Shown here in pieces: positions 34,737 through 44,884 of a stretch of DNA of 64,000 bases. Position 1 is the first letter of the stretch. The number at the start of each line of letters is the position of its first letter. Source of the DNA: CBDIDH01 sp965277595 (GTDB lineage: Bacteria > Planctomycetota > Planctomycetia > Isosphaerales > Isosphaeraceae); contig CBDIDH010000001.1 of assembly GCA_965277595.1 (NCBI GenBank), positions 310,001-374,000 of the forward strand. The letters are read 5' to 3'. The notes under the pieces were generated by a model. That model did not search any database. It was given only the letters and a program-made list of their open reading frames with translations, and was not told where the DNA came from. A program made the translations under genes and the position numbers.

Positions 34737-34989
34737 GGCGGACCCTCGCGGTTGATTCGATTCAAGGGATGCTTCGGGGGAGATGACAACTCCTGGCCTG
34801 TCATCGTAGCAGGGACGAATTGGCCCCACAATTGCGCCTCGATCTGTCCAGAAGACTTCATCCCCGTCCGGTCAAGAGTTACTCAACGCCTTCCGCCAGG
34901 ATTGATCTGGCGGCACCATATTTGTTGCCTTTGGGTCGTTCGCCCGCCCAGGCGCACCCCAATCGATGCAAAACGGAGTGGAAAGCGAC

Positions 34990-35460
34990 ATGCAATACGC
35001 AACGGTCCTTGGACTGACTCTCGCCTCGGCACTGGCCCTGGTTCTGAACGTGGCCCCGTCTCGGGCTGAGGATGTTACCGGCCAGGCGAAGAAATTTAAT
35101 GGCACGTACACGATCGTCTCGGGCAAGTCGCATGGAAAAGACGTCTCGGATGAGCATCTCAACGGCAAGGTTGTCATCAAGGACGACACGATGACGACCT
35201 ATGACAAGGAGCACAAAGAGGTTTACGTCATCCGCTACGCGCTTGATGGCAAGGGCGATCAGGCGGAGACTCTTCTGATGACCGTGACCAAGGCGTCACG
35301 CCCCGAGGCCGTCGGCATGAAAGCCTGGGGCCTGATCAAGGCCGACGGCAAGAAGCTGATGCTCGTTTACGACTACAAGGGCAAGACCTACCCCACAGAC
35401 TTTTCGGCAACGGGCGACGGCCAGAACATGTTCGTCCTGGAGCGCGTTTCCGAGAAATGA
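34990..35460 (+). CDS. Exported small beta-barrel-like protein (TIGR03067-like)
   Basis: 156 residues from the ATG at 34990, with an in-frame ATG at 34966 as alternative. A Sec signal peptide (about 1-26) precedes a beta-rich domain. KFNGTYTIVSGKSHGKDVSDEHLNGKVVIKDDTMTTYDKEHKEVYVIRYALD has the typical 'GxWxxxxxxxDGKxxxxxxLxGxxxxxxxDxxxxxD' layout of TIGR03067, a planctomycete-rich family whose function is not known. It is monocistronic and faces the minus-strand Gly-rich secreted gene. Confidence 0.75.
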   Translation: MQYATVLGLTLASALALVLNVAPSRAEDVTGQAKKFNGTYTIVSGKSHGKDVSDEHLNGKVVIKDDTMTTYDKEHKEVYVIRYALDGKGDQAETLLMTVTKASRPEAVGMKAWGLIKADGKKLMLVYDYKGKTYPTDFSATGDGQNMFVLERVSEK

Positions 35461-35521
35461 TCTTCCCGAGTCTGAGGGCTGGACCTTGACCTTCGCAATG
35501 AGGTCCAGCCCGACTTCCCCA

Positions 35522-36019
35522 TTACGGCCGCCGGGCCCGAACCGTACGACCCTTCTTGACCTTTATCTTCGGTTTCGGGATCACGACCGGAGCCAGTCCC
35601 GCCGAAAGGCGAGGTTGTTGTGGATAGTTCGCGCCTCCGGCGAGAAATGCCGAGGAGTCGGGGTCGACCTGATAGCCATACCCGCCCGCATTGCCGAATC
35701 CCCGGCCCTGAGCCGCCTGGCCGTTCAATCCGAGGTTGCCGCCGTTGAGATTCGGGATTCCGCCGCCGAGGCCGAGCCCTCCGCCGCCAACGGCCGCCGG
35801 AACCGAGTAGGTGTCAAACCCTTCCAGACCGGTGAACTGGGGATTCATTCCGAGCCGGACATAGCGACGGTCGGCCGAGACAACCGGTGTCGCCGAAAGT
35901 CCAACCCCATTGGGAAAGGCGCTCACGTTCGGCTGAAACGCGACCTGCGCCGAGGCCACTGGGGAAAATAGTGCCATCAACCCAAGCGCGACGAGTCCAG
36001 ACCTGCCAGGCTTCCACAT
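35522..36019 (-). CDS. Exported Gly/Asn-rich protein, hypothetical
   Basis: 165 residues with a Sec signal peptide ending SPVASAQ (about residue 25). The mature region begins with TPVVSADRRYVRLGMNPQFTGLEGFDTYSVPAA, which resembles a short C-terminal domain of planctomycete secretin/FHA-type proteins, although I cannot name it. A Gly/Asn/Leu low-complexity region (GGGLGLGGGIPNLNGGNLGLNG) and a basic C-terminus (KPKIKVKKGRTVRARRP) follow. The strongly basic end could contact nucleic acid, sugar or membrane. Function unknown. Confidence 0.7.
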   Translation of the reverse strand: MWKPGRSGLVALGLMALFSPVASAQVAFQPNVSAFPNGVGLSATPVVSADRRYVRLGMNPQFTGLEGFDTYSVPAAVGGGGLGLGGGIPNLNGGNLGLNGQAAQGRGFGNAGGYGYQVDPDSSAFLAGGANYPQQPRLSAGLAPVVIPKPKIKVKKGRTVRARRP

Positions 36020-36236
36020 CGGCGTGTCTCCTCGGGGCGTGACGACGCGGGGCGTCTGGAGGTCAGCTTACTCGAACCGATCCAGATTCGGCAATGAGGG
36101 CGTCGCGATCGCAATGCGCCTCGACCGGCACGAACTTGCCCGTGGTCTCAAGAAAAAAACAAGGCGGACCGTCGTCAACCGGGTCAGGTTGGCGACGGGC
36201 CGCCGTGGTGGGAGCCGGATTTCCGGGAAGGATCGG

Positions 36237-36716
36237 TCAGGGCTTGATGACGGTGGTCGTGCCCGGCGGGGTCTCGATCACGGTCGTCGTGCCCGGAGCG
36301 GGGGCGGGAATCACGCGGACGGGCGGGGCGACGGTCAGTTGGTCGACAACCTGGGTCACGCCGACGGTGGCGCGGGTCAAGAGAACCGCGCGCTGGCGGG
36401 CCGCGGCGTCGGGCACGGCGCCTCGGACAACGGCCGTGCCGCCGTCGAGAACCTCAAGCTCAAGGTTCGAGCCGACGAGCGTCTTGTCCCAGTGAATCCG
36501 GCTGTAAACGCGGGACATGATGTCCTGGTTGTGAACCGCGTTCTGCGACCGGGCAAAGGCCGACTGAATGCCGTTCTTGATCCCCCGGCCCGCGTTGTCG
36601 AGACCGTTGCCGACCCGTTCGGCCACACCTTGAGCGTGAACCGTTCCGGCCGAGGCGATCAAAAGGGTGGCGGCCAGTCCGAGAGCACGCGTCGTCAACA
36701 TCTTCGTCGTGAACAT
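36237..36716 (-). CDS. Exported BON-domain protein
   Basis: 159 residues with a signal peptide (about 1-29). Residues about 65-130 (DIMSRVYSRIHWDKTLVGSNLELEVLDGGTAVVRGAVPDAAARQRAVLLTRATVGVTQVVDQLTV) are a BON domain, with the conserved G in VVRGAV and the terminal V-D-x-L. BON domains bind phospholipid membranes and occur in osmotic-shock proteins. A Thr/Pro tail follows. It is probably a periplasmic, outer-membrane-associated protein. Confidence 0.85.
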   Translation of the reverse strand: MFTTKMLTTRALGLAATLLIASAGTVHAQGVAERVGNGLDNAGRGIKNGIQSAFARSQNAVHNQDIMSRVYSRIHWDKTLVGSNLELEVLDGGTAVVRGAVPDAAARQRAVLLTRATVGVTQVVDQLTVAPPVRVIPAPAPGTTTVIETPPGTTTVIKP

Positions 36717-37010
36717 GGGTTTGGACTCCGATTCCAGAAACCGACAAAAAAAGGGGCGGATCGTCCGTCAATCGGCCAGTTTCATCCTCTCGCCAGCCGA
36801 AGCGTCCCGATACCCGATCCGAAACTCTCTGAGTGAGCGATCGCGTCAGTCGAGGTGAGATATCTCAAAGGATGGGCGTGCTCAACGGGCCGGACTTATC
36901 GCACACGATATGCCAAAACACAGACGAAACCCAGACCAATCGCCCTTTCTTCAGGAAAGGACGACTGGCCCGGTGAGACAGCGAAACTGGGTAAAGTCGG
37001 GACGCCTCGG

Positions 37011-38201
37011 TCAATTCCTGGCGAATCGAGTCCGGGTCGACGACGTGATGGGAACTGTCGGATGCTTTGTCACCGGAACGGTGACCTTGTGACCGACGGC
37101 CTTGCGCACCGAGGGGGTGACCACGACCGGTTTCGGCGTGGTCGTGGTGACGTGTTTCGGAGCCGTGACGCTGAGGGCCTTGATTCCGGGAAGGAGCCCG
37201 AAATTGTTCTGTGACGACCCCGACGAAGTCAGGTTGACGACAATTTCCCGGCCTCCCGAAGGAGTCGTCACCACCTGGCCGGTCTGTGAAGTGGCCATCC
37301 CCTCGGCGAAACCTGAGGGTGGAACCGGAACAATCGTGTACGCGCCCGGCTGAAGGGCGTTGGTCGGCGTGTATTGATAGGTGACCGTGACAACGGCCGC
37401 TCCGGTCGTCGAGGCCGAATAGAAGACGTTGCCCGAGGTCGAACCGACCTGAATCGACGCCTGAATCGTCGCCGTCGGGGTAATCGACGTCCGGCCTGGC
37501 CCCGCGGTGTAAAAGGCGAGGTCCGAGGCGCCCGAGAGAGTCACCGACTGGGCATCGGTCGGATTGAGTGGAAAGGCGACTCCGCTCGGCCCGGCGTCGT
37601 CGAGACTGCCGTCATAGGTGCTTGCGTGAAAGGTCGTTGACGAGGCCGAGACAGTCCCCGAGATCGGGACGCTGAGGCCGTCGATCTCGTCGGTTCCGCT
37701 GACGGAACCGCTGATGTCGGCGCCGGTTGACGAACTGAGGTTCTCGCCACCGAGCGTTGTGGCAACGGTGACGACGCTGGAGATCTGCACGCCGACAAGC
37801 GTGCCGAGCGTCGGGTCAAATAGTTGCAGAGCGTTGGCAAAGTAGGCGCTGTCGAGGTTCGTGGAGTCGGCCGGCAGGGTAAGCGTCTGGGAAATCGATT
37901 GCGTGGCCGAGCCGACGGTGGCATTGGTCGCGAAGGCGTACGCCCCGTTACTCCCCGTCAAGGCCGCGCCGACGACAGTGCCCGAGGCGTTGAGAAGCTG
38001 CAACTTCGTTCCCGAGGCCGGGCTTTCGCCGGTCTCAAAGATCCCGTCATTGTTCTTATCGACGAAGACAGAACCGCTGATGACCGGGCTGGCCGTGCTC
38101 AGGAGGCAAACGGCTTCCAGCCGCTCGCATGAGGGAGAAAAACGCCTCCGGTTTCCAGTGAAATGGCTTCGCTCGATCTTGAATCGGAAAGGATGGGTCA
38201 T
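37011..38201 (-). CDS. Exported protein with SdrD-B-like and choice-of-anchor-type regions
   Basis: 396 residues. The N-terminus NRRRFSPSCERLEAVCLLS is another variant of the basic plus LExR/EERL-type planctomycete signal. Residues about 40-100 (VISGSVFVDKNNDGIFETGESPASGTKLQLLNASGTVVG) are an SdrD-B-like domain with the DxxNDGxxxxxE calcium-type motif. The middle (FDPTLGTLVGVQISSVVTV) looks like a choice-of-anchor E domain. The C-terminus is rich in Lys/Thr/Pro. It is probably a cell-surface or extracellular structural protein. The gene ends 300 bp from the BON gene on the same strand. Confidence 0.82.
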   Translation of the reverse strand: MTHPFRFKIERSHFTGNRRRFSPSCERLEAVCLLSTASPVISGSVFVDKNNDGIFETGESPASGTKLQLLNASGTVVGAALTGSNGAYAFATNATVGSATQSISQTLTLPADSTNLDSAYFANALQLFDPTLGTLVGVQISSVVTVATTLGGENLSSSTGADISGSVSGTDEIDGLSVPISGTVSASSTTFHASTYDGSLDDAGPSGVAFPLNPTDAQSVTLSGASDLAFYTAGPGRTSITPTATIQASIQVGSTSGNVFYSASTTGAAVVTVTYQYTPTNALQPGAYTIVPVPPSGFAEGMATSQTGQVVTTPSGGREIVVNLTSSGSSQNNFGLLPGIKALSVTAPKHVTTTTPKPVVVTPSVRKAVGHKVTVPVTKHPTVPITSSTRTRFARN

Positions 38202-38534
38202 GACGGAATCAACTCCTTGATGGGCATTCGGATCAAAGACGGTCCCCGCGAACGTCGAACGACGGTCCGGGGGCCTTCAGGCTCGATCGATGGGAAAGGG
38301 ACTGGGGCGCGTTGGCATTCGGCCCACAATCGACCTTAGGCCACGGCAAGGACGCAGGCCGTTCGTGTCGAGAAAGGTCGACACGCGATCCTCGATCAAA
38401 AATTACTAGCATCATGCATTCATCTGTCCTCGGTCCGCCGTCGTCGTTGCGAGGTCGATCGGTGCCGTGTAACGTAAGGCCGGGGCAATTCGAGACCCGC
38501 GCCCCGTCGATCTTGATTCAAAGGAAAAGACGCG
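38202..38534. other. Divergent promoter region
   Basis: This 333-bp space separates the divergent SdrD-B-like and FAD-oxidoreductase genes, so both promoters should be here. A short inverted sequence (GTCGAGAAAGGTCGAC, 38367-38382) is centred in it. I cannot place -35/-10 boxes with confidence. Confidence 0.5.
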
Positions 38535-40592
38535 ATGAACGCATCCTGGCTCCTGATGGCGGCCTGCGCCCTGACCGTGGCTCCGGATTTGGAAAAAGAC
38601 CGGTACGACCTGGTGATTTACGGCGGAACGTCGGCGGGCATCGGTGCGGCCGTGCAAGGGGCGAGGATGACCAGGTCGGTCGTTCTCGTCGCGCCCGAGA
38701 CGCACCTGGGGGGCCTCACGAGCGGCGGCCTTGGCTGGACGGACAGCGGCCAGAAGGGGGCGATTGGCGGCCTGGCCCGCGACTTTTACCGGCGGATCAA
38801 GACCCATTACGACCGGCCCGACGCCTGGAGACAGCAGAAGGCCGACGACTATCGGCTCTATCACAAAAGCGATGAGGCCATCTGGGCGTTTGAGCCGCGC
38901 GCGGCCGAGCGAGCTTTTGAGGAACTCGTCGCCAACTACCCGATCCGGGTCGAGCGCGGCCAGAAGCTTGACCGCGAGCATGGTGTCACGAAGAAAGGGA
39001 CCGCGATTGATGCGATCCGGACGATCAGCGGCCAGACTTATCGCGGCCGGGTCTTTATTGATGCCACCTATGAGGGCGACCTCATGGCCGCGGCCGGAGT
39101 CGCTTACGTCGTCGGTCGCGAGCCCAACGCGAGGTACAACGAGACGCTCAACGGGGTCGAGACCAGCCGGGCCGTCAGTCATCAGTTTGACAGGCCGGTC
39201 GATCCGTACAAAACGCCGGGCGACCCCTCAAGCGGCCTCTTGCCGAGGGTTCATGCCGGGCCGCCGGGGGTCGAGGGCGAGGGAGATCGACGCGTTCAGG
39301 CGTATTGCTTCCGGGTCTGCCTGACCGATGCGCCGGAGAATCGCATTCGGTTCGCGAAACCCGAGGGATACGACCCCGGCCAGTACGAGATTCTCGGCCG
39401 CTATCTTCGGGCGGGGGGAAAACAGGGGTTTGGCAAGTTCGACCCCGTTCCCAACCGCAAGACCGACACGAACAACCACGGCCCCTTCTCGACCGACAAC
39501 ATCGGCATGAGTGACGACTATCCCGAGGCCACGTATGAGCGCAGGGCCGAGATCATCGCCGAGCACGAGCGGTATCAAAAAGGTCTATTTTACTACATGG
39601 CCAATGATCCGGGCGTTCCCGCCGAGGTCCGCGAACGGATGAGCCGGTGGGGTCTCGCCGCCGATGAGTTCAACGACAACGGCCACTGGCCGCACCAGAT
39701 TTACGTCCGCGAGGCCCGGCGGATGGTCAGCGATTTCGTCATGACCGAACGCCACCTCCGCGCGATCGAGCCAACCCCGGAACCCATCGGCATGGGTTCC
39801 TACAACATGGATTCTCACAACGTTCAGCGCTACGTTGACGCCTTGGGACACGTCCGCAACGAGGGCGACTTCCAGGTCAGCCCCGGCGGCGCCTATCCGA
39901 TCAGCTATCGTGCGGTCGTTCCGAAGGCCGGCGCGTGTACGAACCTGCTGGTTCCCGTCTGCCTGTCATCCAGCCACGTCGCTTACGGGTCGATCCGGAT
40001 GGAGCCGGTGTTCATTATCCTTGGCCAGTCGGTCGCCTCGGCGGCGGCGGTTGCCATTGAGGACAGGGTGTCGGTTCAAGACGTCGACTATGCCAAACTC
40101 CGGGCGCGTCTTCTCGCCGATGGCCAGGTGCTCGACCTGCCCCGACAGACCGAGCCGAAAGGGCTCTCGGCGAAGGATCTGCCGGGCGTCCTGATCGACG
40201 ATGATAAGGCGGAGTTGACCGGCGAATGGGTTCGCGGATCGGTGATCGGGCCTTACGTTGGCGAGGGTTATCGGCACGACGGCGATTCGGGCAAGGGGGC
40301 GAAGTCGGCGACCTTTCGCGCCACGCTCGAACCGGGTCGCTATGAGGTCCGCGTCTTTTATCCGGCGAATCCGAATCGATCGACCGATGTCCCCGTGTTG
40401 ATCCGCCACGCGGGGGGCGAGACCCGCCAGACCCTCAACCAGCGCAAGGCTCCCGAAGGCGAAAGCCCGTCGGCCTCGGTCGGCACTTATGCCTTTGACG
40501 GTCCCGCGGTCGTCGAGGTGAACAACGCGGGAACTCATGGCTATGTGATTGTCGACGCCGTCCAGTTCATCAAGGTGGACCGGACGCACTGA
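38535..40592 (+). CDS. FAD-dependent oxidoreductase with C-terminal beta-sandwich module
   Basis: 685 residues from the ATG at 38535 (AAGGAAAAGACGCG upstream). An N-terminal hydrophobic stretch suggests export. Residues about 24-560 form an FAD_oxidored (PF12831) domain: DLVIYGGTSAGIGAAVQGARM (the dinucleotide-binding Rossmann start), THLGGLTSGGLGWTD, the FIDATYEGDLMAAAGV block and a late GQSVASAAAVAIED. The final 130 residues (YRHDGDSGKGAKSATFRATLEPGRYEVRVFYPA ... GYVIVDAVQFIKV) are a beta-sandwich of the xanthan-lyase/golvesin-like type, possibly carbohydrate-binding. Probably a polysaccharide-related oxidoreductase; substrate unknown. Confidence 0.9.
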   Translation: MNASWLLMAACALTVAPDLEKDRYDLVIYGGTSAGIGAAVQGARMTRSVVLVAPETHLGGLTSGGLGWTDSGQKGAIGGLARDFYRRIKTHYDRPDAWRQQKADDYRLYHKSDEAIWAFEPRAAERAFEELVANYPIRVERGQKLDREHGVTKKGTAIDAIRTISGQTYRGRVFIDATYEGDLMAAAGVAYVVGREPNARYNETLNGVETSRAVSHQFDRPVDPYKTPGDPSSGLLPRVHAGPPGVEGEGDRRVQAYCFRVCLTDAPENRIRFAKPEGYDPGQYEILGRYLRAGGKQGFGKFDPVPNRKTDTNNHGPFSTDNIGMSDDYPEATYERRAEIIAEHERYQKGLFYYMANDPGVPAEVRERMSRWGLAADEFNDNGHWPHQIYVREARRMVSDFVMTERHLRAIEPTPEPIGMGSYNMDSHNVQRYVDALGHVRNEGDFQVSPGGAYPISYRAVVPKAGACTNLLVPVCLSSSHVAYGSIRMEPVFIILGQSVASAAAVAIEDRVSVQDVDYAKLRARLLADGQVLDLPRQTEPKGLSAKDLPGVLIDDDKAELTGEWVRGSVIGPYVGEGYRHDGDSGKGAKSATFRATLEPGRYEVRVFYPANPNRSTDVPVLIRHAGGETRQTLNQRKAPEGESPSASVGTYAFDGPAVVEVNNAGTHGYVIVDAVQFIKVDRTH

Positions 40593-40604
40593 CAAGAATC
40601 CTTG

Positions 40605-40722
40605 AGGACCGATGGCCAATGACCGATGACCGAATTTTTAAAAACGCATGATTATGCATTGCCATCTAACAAAAAACTATTTTCACATATAAAAACATTA
40701 TTGGTCATTGGTCCTTAGCCAC
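40605..40722. repeat. Heptad inverted-repeat cluster with AT-rich loop
   Basis: GAGGACCGATGGCCAATGACC and GACCGATGACCGA on the left face ATTATTGGTCATTGGTCC on the right, around an unusually AT-rich centre. The right arm overlaps the end of the kinase gene and supplies its TAA stop (40715-40717). Confidence 0.85.
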
Positions 40723-43700
40723 AATCCTCGGCGAACCCGGGCGCCATGCAATCGGCCATCCGGGCGGGAGCGACGATGCCCTGGGAACGCATCCAGGTCT
40801 CAGCCTGGGTCACGAGAGCGCGGCCCTCGTCGCCGTCGATGAGTCGGCCAAGGTGGCGGCGGGCCGAGGCGGCGAAGAGGCCGACCTCGGCCGACTCGCA
40901 GGCGGTCATTGCCTCGCGGAGCAACAGGATGGCGGCCTCGGGTTCGGAACGGACCGCCGCGATCCCGGCGCGGATGAGCCGGGCCATGGCCACCGTCCAT
41001 TCGGTTTTCTCGCGATCGAGCCGGCGCGCGTAGCCTTCGGCCTCGCGAAGCCGAAGCGCGACGTCTGTTGACGACGAGGCGGCCCGCGCCGCGGCAATCG
41101 AGGCACGGCCGCCGTGCTGGTAAACATCCGCTCGAACGTGCTGGATACGCATCAGGAGCGACGACCGGATCAAGGGGGCCGTCCGGCCGATCCGCGCCCA
41201 GGCCCCTTCGGCGTCGCCTTCGTAAAGGGCGATGTATTGCAGGCCGTAATACTGGCAGAGGTGCTGGATGTGAAACCCCTGCTGCGACCAGGTGCCCAGC
41301 GCTCCCTCGGCCGTGGCCTTCGCCGCGGCGAGATCGTCGTCGGCAAGGCGGGCGACCGAGCCGACGTAAGGGCCGGGCGTCGCCTCAAGGTAGCGGTCCC
41401 CGCGCTCTCTTGCCTCGCGAAAGAGGCGATCGCAACGGCGGCTCAGCTCGGCGATCCGACCAAGATAAAAGAGCGCCCAGAGCCCAAAAATCCGCGCGGT
41501 GTCAAGTTCCCAGATGACCCCTGTACACTGGCTCCGAAGGATCTCCTCGGCCTCGTCAAGCCGGGCCAGGCCGACGGTGAAGTGTTCTTCAAGATAGGCC
41601 GAGGCGCCCGACGAGAGCCGGGCCATGCCGACCGCGCGCGGATGTCCGACCCGATCGGCCAGGGCCGTTGCCGTCGCGATCAGGCGGGACGTCCGACGCC
41701 GAGCCGGTCGCCCCGCGCAGGCGGAGTGAACGGCCTCCCAGCCCAGGGCCAGCGTCACCCGCAGAGGCTCACCGGCGCTCAGGGCCAGAAGAAGGCTACG
41801 GGTCTGGTAGTCGGAACCTCGGATCACGTCGACCACGCTCATGCCGACGGCAACCGACCGCGAGACGTCAATCCGTTCCAGGCGGCTCGGGTCGATCTCG
41901 GACGCCTTGCGCTCGCGAAAGGCGAGGCCGCGGAGCCGGAGCCTGGCCCGGCTGATGAGCAGGCGAAGCAAGGCCCGGCGCGGCGTTCCGGGCATCGGCA
42001 TGCCGACCCTCGCCAGAATCGTTCCGAAGGCGTCGAGCCCCTCGTCGATGTGGCCGCAGATGAGAAACTGGTACGCGGCCTTGCGTTGCAGGTCAAGCTG
42101 TTCGGCATCGGTCGGGGCATCGGCGGCGGCCTGAAGATAGGCGTGCGCGGCGTCGAGGCTGCGACCGGCGTCGGCCAGGGCGTCGGCAAGGCGAAGGCGG
42201 AGCCGGCGGCCCTCGGCATCGTCGGCCGGGCGGAGGTTCAGGGCGCGTCGGTAAAGCTTGACGGCTCGATCAAAGGCGAGGGCCTCGGCGGCGTGGTCGG
42301 CGGCCTGGCCATAATAATGACCGGCCTTCTCGGCGGCCTCGGCTCCTTCGAAGTGAACGGCGAGGGCCTCGGGGTCGGCGTCGCCGGCGGCCTCAAGCTC
42401 GCGAGCGAGGCCGGCGTGCCGGGCGCGTCGGGCCTCGGGGTTGAGCCGACGGACGACCGTTTCGCGGATACGGTCGTGATAGGTCTCGACGTCGTCGAGC
42501 ATGCCCGGCCCGGTCCCTCGAATCATGTGCTGGGCGCGGAGGAGAGCCAGCGAGGCGAAGCCGTCGGCGCGTTGTCCGGCCGCGCGGCAGGCCACCGCTT
42601 GTCGGAGCGGACGACCGGCCAGCGCGAGGACTTCAAGAAGCTCGCGAGCGGTAACGGGCAGACGAACCGCGCGTCGCCAGAGCACGGTGTCGAGGCTAAT
42701 CTCGCTGGAGTTGGCCATGCTATCGCTGTCGGCGAGGTCGCCCCCTTCCTTGAGGTACTGCACCAATTCGTACACGAAATAGGGGCTTCCGCCGGCCTCG
42801 CGAACGATCATCTCGGCGACGACCCGCGCGGCGGGATCATCGAGCCCGATCAGGGCCAGCGCGAGCGCCCGGCCCTCGGAGATCGTCAGCGGCTCGACGA
42901 CCACTTCGTGGCGGTCGCGAAGGACCGGCACGCCCTCGGCCGCTTCGAAGAGGGTCCGCAGGCAAGGGCTCGACGCCGCGTCCTCGCCCCGATACGAGCA
43001 GAGAAGCATCAAGACTGGGGGATCGGGAGGGCGGAGCAGATCGGTCAGCAGGGCGACGCTGTCAAGGTCGCCCCATTGAAGGTCGTCGATCGCCAGGACG
43101 AGAGGCCGACGGTCGCCGATCCGCGCGAGCATCTCGCGGAGCGCGGCAAAGGCCCGGCGGCGAAGTTCCTGCTGGTCGGGAATCTCGGTCCCGCGCTGGG
43201 GGGCCTCGGCCACGGCCTCGACCCTGCGGAGCACGGGAAAGACCCGGGCCAGGGCCGCGACGTCGCGGGGCATCAAGGCATCGGCTTCGAGCCGGCCGAG
43301 ACGCTTGAGGAACCGGCTGAGCGCATCGACGAGAGTATCGAGCGCCTTGTACGCGACGGACTCCTGCTCATAACATCGACCCGAGAGCACGACCGCCTCG
43401 CCGCGATCGGTCAGATCGTCAAGGAAACGCTGCACGCAGGCCGACTTGCCGACCCCCGACCGGCCATGCACGAAGGCTGCGACGGCCTTGCCCTGGCCGA
43501 GAACGCCGAAGGCCTCGCGGAGCAAGCCGAGTTGACCCGTCCGGCCCACGAAGGGCCGAGCCCGTGAGCCCAGCCGAGCCGCTCCCGTGGGCGTCGAACC
43601 GAGGCGCCGAAGAACCTCGTCGCCGTCGGGCCGGTCTTCGGGCCTCTTGCGCAGGAGGTCGGCGCAAAGGGCGTCGAGATCGTCGGGAACGTTCTCCGCG

Positions 43701-44749
43701 ACCCGCGAAGGGGGCGGCGGCTCGCCCGCTTGCTTGGCGATCAGCACCTCCATCTTGTTGCCCGAGAAGGGCAGGCGGCCCGTGAGGGCCTGATAGAGCA
43801 TCACGCCGACACTGTACCAGTCGGCCGAGGGGGTCAGGTCTTTCCCCGCGGCCTGTTCTGGAGCCATGTACGAGACCGTGCCGACGACCTTCCCCTCGGT
43901 CGTGTTGTGTCCGTGGCCCTGCTCCAGAACGGTTGAGAGGCCAAAATCGAGCAAGACGACCCGACCGCGACGCGTCACCAGAACGTTGGAGGGCTTGATG
44001 TCCCGGTGCAATCGCCCTTGCGCGTGCAACTCGACAAGCACCTCGGTAATTTGCCTGAGCGCCAGCCTGAGCCGGACCAGATGCGGCGGACGTCCCGGTC
44101 CGGCGTGAACTCCAGTTGACACTTCCGAAGCCTGGGCGATCGTCAAGCCCATCGCCAGGGTCGTTGCTTGCTCGCGTTCATCCAGGTTCGTGACGGGATC
44201 GAGACCGATCGGTCGATCGGCGTCGGTCAAGGCCGCTGGCGGAGGTTCGACGTCGGTCGTTCCCCCGGCGCTCAGCGCGAGAGTGGATGCCGGTTGCGTC
44301 TGAGGATTCGGCCCGGCCGAGCCGGTTGCGAACTCGGTTCCGGCCGAAGGGGTAGGGGGATCGGCGATCAACGACGTGGCCGTCTGATCGAGCGAATCGC
44401 CCTGATGCGTCAAGGGGTCGTCCTCGGGAATCGTCGTCCCTGGACAGACGAATTCGAGAAAGGGAAGGCCGGCAACCAGCTCCATCGTGTAAAAGTAAAA
44501 GCCGTCGTCCTCGACAAGTTCATAGAGCCGGACGAGGTTCGGATGCGCAAGCTCGGAGACGTTGCGGAACTCGTTCTTGAACCGATAGAGCGACGAAGCA
44601 TCAAGGCGGAGGATTGTCTTCAGCGCCACCTTCTGACCGCGGTCTCGGTCGTAGACTTCGTAGACGACTCCCATCCCGCCCGCCCCAAGCCGGCGTCGGA
44701 CGGCAAACCGCGAGGTCCCACGGAAGTCGTCAAGGTGGCTGAGGCTCAT
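40715..44749 (-). CDS. PknK-like serine/threonine kinase with AAA ATPase and TPR domains
   Basis: About 1344 residues from the ATG at 44749, where GGGAG lies just upstream. The longer frame to 44998 is explained by heptad sequence. The kinase domain (about 10-390) has GAGGMGVVYEV, the Lys in VALK, the HRDIKPSN loop, DFG and APE. It contains a hinge insertion of about 115 low-complexity residues between lobe halves. An ATPase region follows (FVGR..., Walker A GRSGVGKSA, Walker B LVLAIDDLQW) and then a long TPR-like helical C-terminus. This layout matches PknK-type signalling hubs that combine a kinase with a STAND-type NTPase. It is cytosolic. Confidence 0.9.
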   Translation of the reverse strand: MSLSHLDDFRGTSRFAVRRRLGAGGMGVVYEVYDRDRGQKVALKTILRLDASSLYRFKNEFRNVSELAHPNLVRLYELVEDDGFYFYTMELVAGLPFLEFVCPGTTIPEDDPLTHQGDSLDQTATSLIADPPTPSAGTEFATGSAGPNPQTQPASTLALSAGGTTDVEPPPAALTDADRPIGLDPVTNLDEREQATTLAMGLTIAQASEVSTGVHAGPGRPPHLVRLRLALRQITEVLVELHAQGRLHRDIKPSNVLVTRRGRVVLLDFGLSTVLEQGHGHNTTEGKVVGTVSYMAPEQAAGKDLTPSADWYSVGVMLYQALTGRLPFSGNKMEVLIAKQAGEPPPPSRVAENVPDDLDALCADLLRKRPEDRPDGDEVLRRLGSTPTGAARLGSRARPFVGRTGQLGLLREAFGVLGQGKAVAAFVHGRSGVGKSACVQRFLDDLTDRGEAVVLSGRCYEQESVAYKALDTLVDALSRFLKRLGRLEADALMPRDVAALARVFPVLRRVEAVAEAPQRGTEIPDQQELRRRAFAALREMLARIGDRRPLVLAIDDLQWGDLDSVALLTDLLRPPDPPVLMLLCSYRGEDAASSPCLRTLFEAAEGVPVLRDRHEVVVEPLTISEGRALALALIGLDDPAARVVAEMIVREAGGSPYFVYELVQYLKEGGDLADSDSMANSSEISLDTVLWRRAVRLPVTARELLEVLALAGRPLRQAVACRAAGQRADGFASLALLRAQHMIRGTGPGMLDDVETYHDRIRETVVRRLNPEARRARHAGLARELEAAGDADPEALAVHFEGAEAAEKAGHYYGQAADHAAEALAFDRAVKLYRRALNLRPADDAEGRRLRLRLADALADAGRSLDAAHAYLQAAADAPTDAEQLDLQRKAAYQFLICGHIDEGLDAFGTILARVGMPMPGTPRRALLRLLISRARLRLRGLAFRERKASEIDPSRLERIDVSRSVAVGMSVVDVIRGSDYQTRSLLLALSAGEPLRVTLALGWEAVHSACAGRPARRRTSRLIATATALADRVGHPRAVGMARLSSGASAYLEEHFTVGLARLDEAEEILRSQCTGVIWELDTARIFGLWALFYLGRIAELSRRCDRLFREARERGDRYLEATPGPYVGSVARLADDDLAAAKATAEGALGTWSQQGFHIQHLCQYYGLQYIALYEGDAEGAWARIGRTAPLIRSSLLMRIQHVRADVYQHGGRASIAAARAASSSTDVALRLREAEGYARRLDREKTEWTVAMARLIRAGIAAVRSEPEAAILLLREAMTACESAEVGLFAASARRHLGRLIDGDEGRALVTQAETWMRSQGIVAPARMADCMAPGFAEDCG

Positions 44750-44884
44750 CGCACTCCCGCCGGTGCATTGATGCGTCAAAAAGAAGCCGTCAGTGTCATC
44801 CACTTTTCCCGTTCCGAGACACCTTTCTCGATGCAAGAGTATGACACTTCCCCAGTGCGACCGCAACCATGCCCGATCAGGCCC

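Noticed and set aside
41114..43567. An 817-codon plus-strand frame opposite the kinase gene
   Set aside because: It is a high-GC shadow of the minus-strand PknK-like gene, whose motifs (HRDIKPSN, Walker A) prove the real frame.
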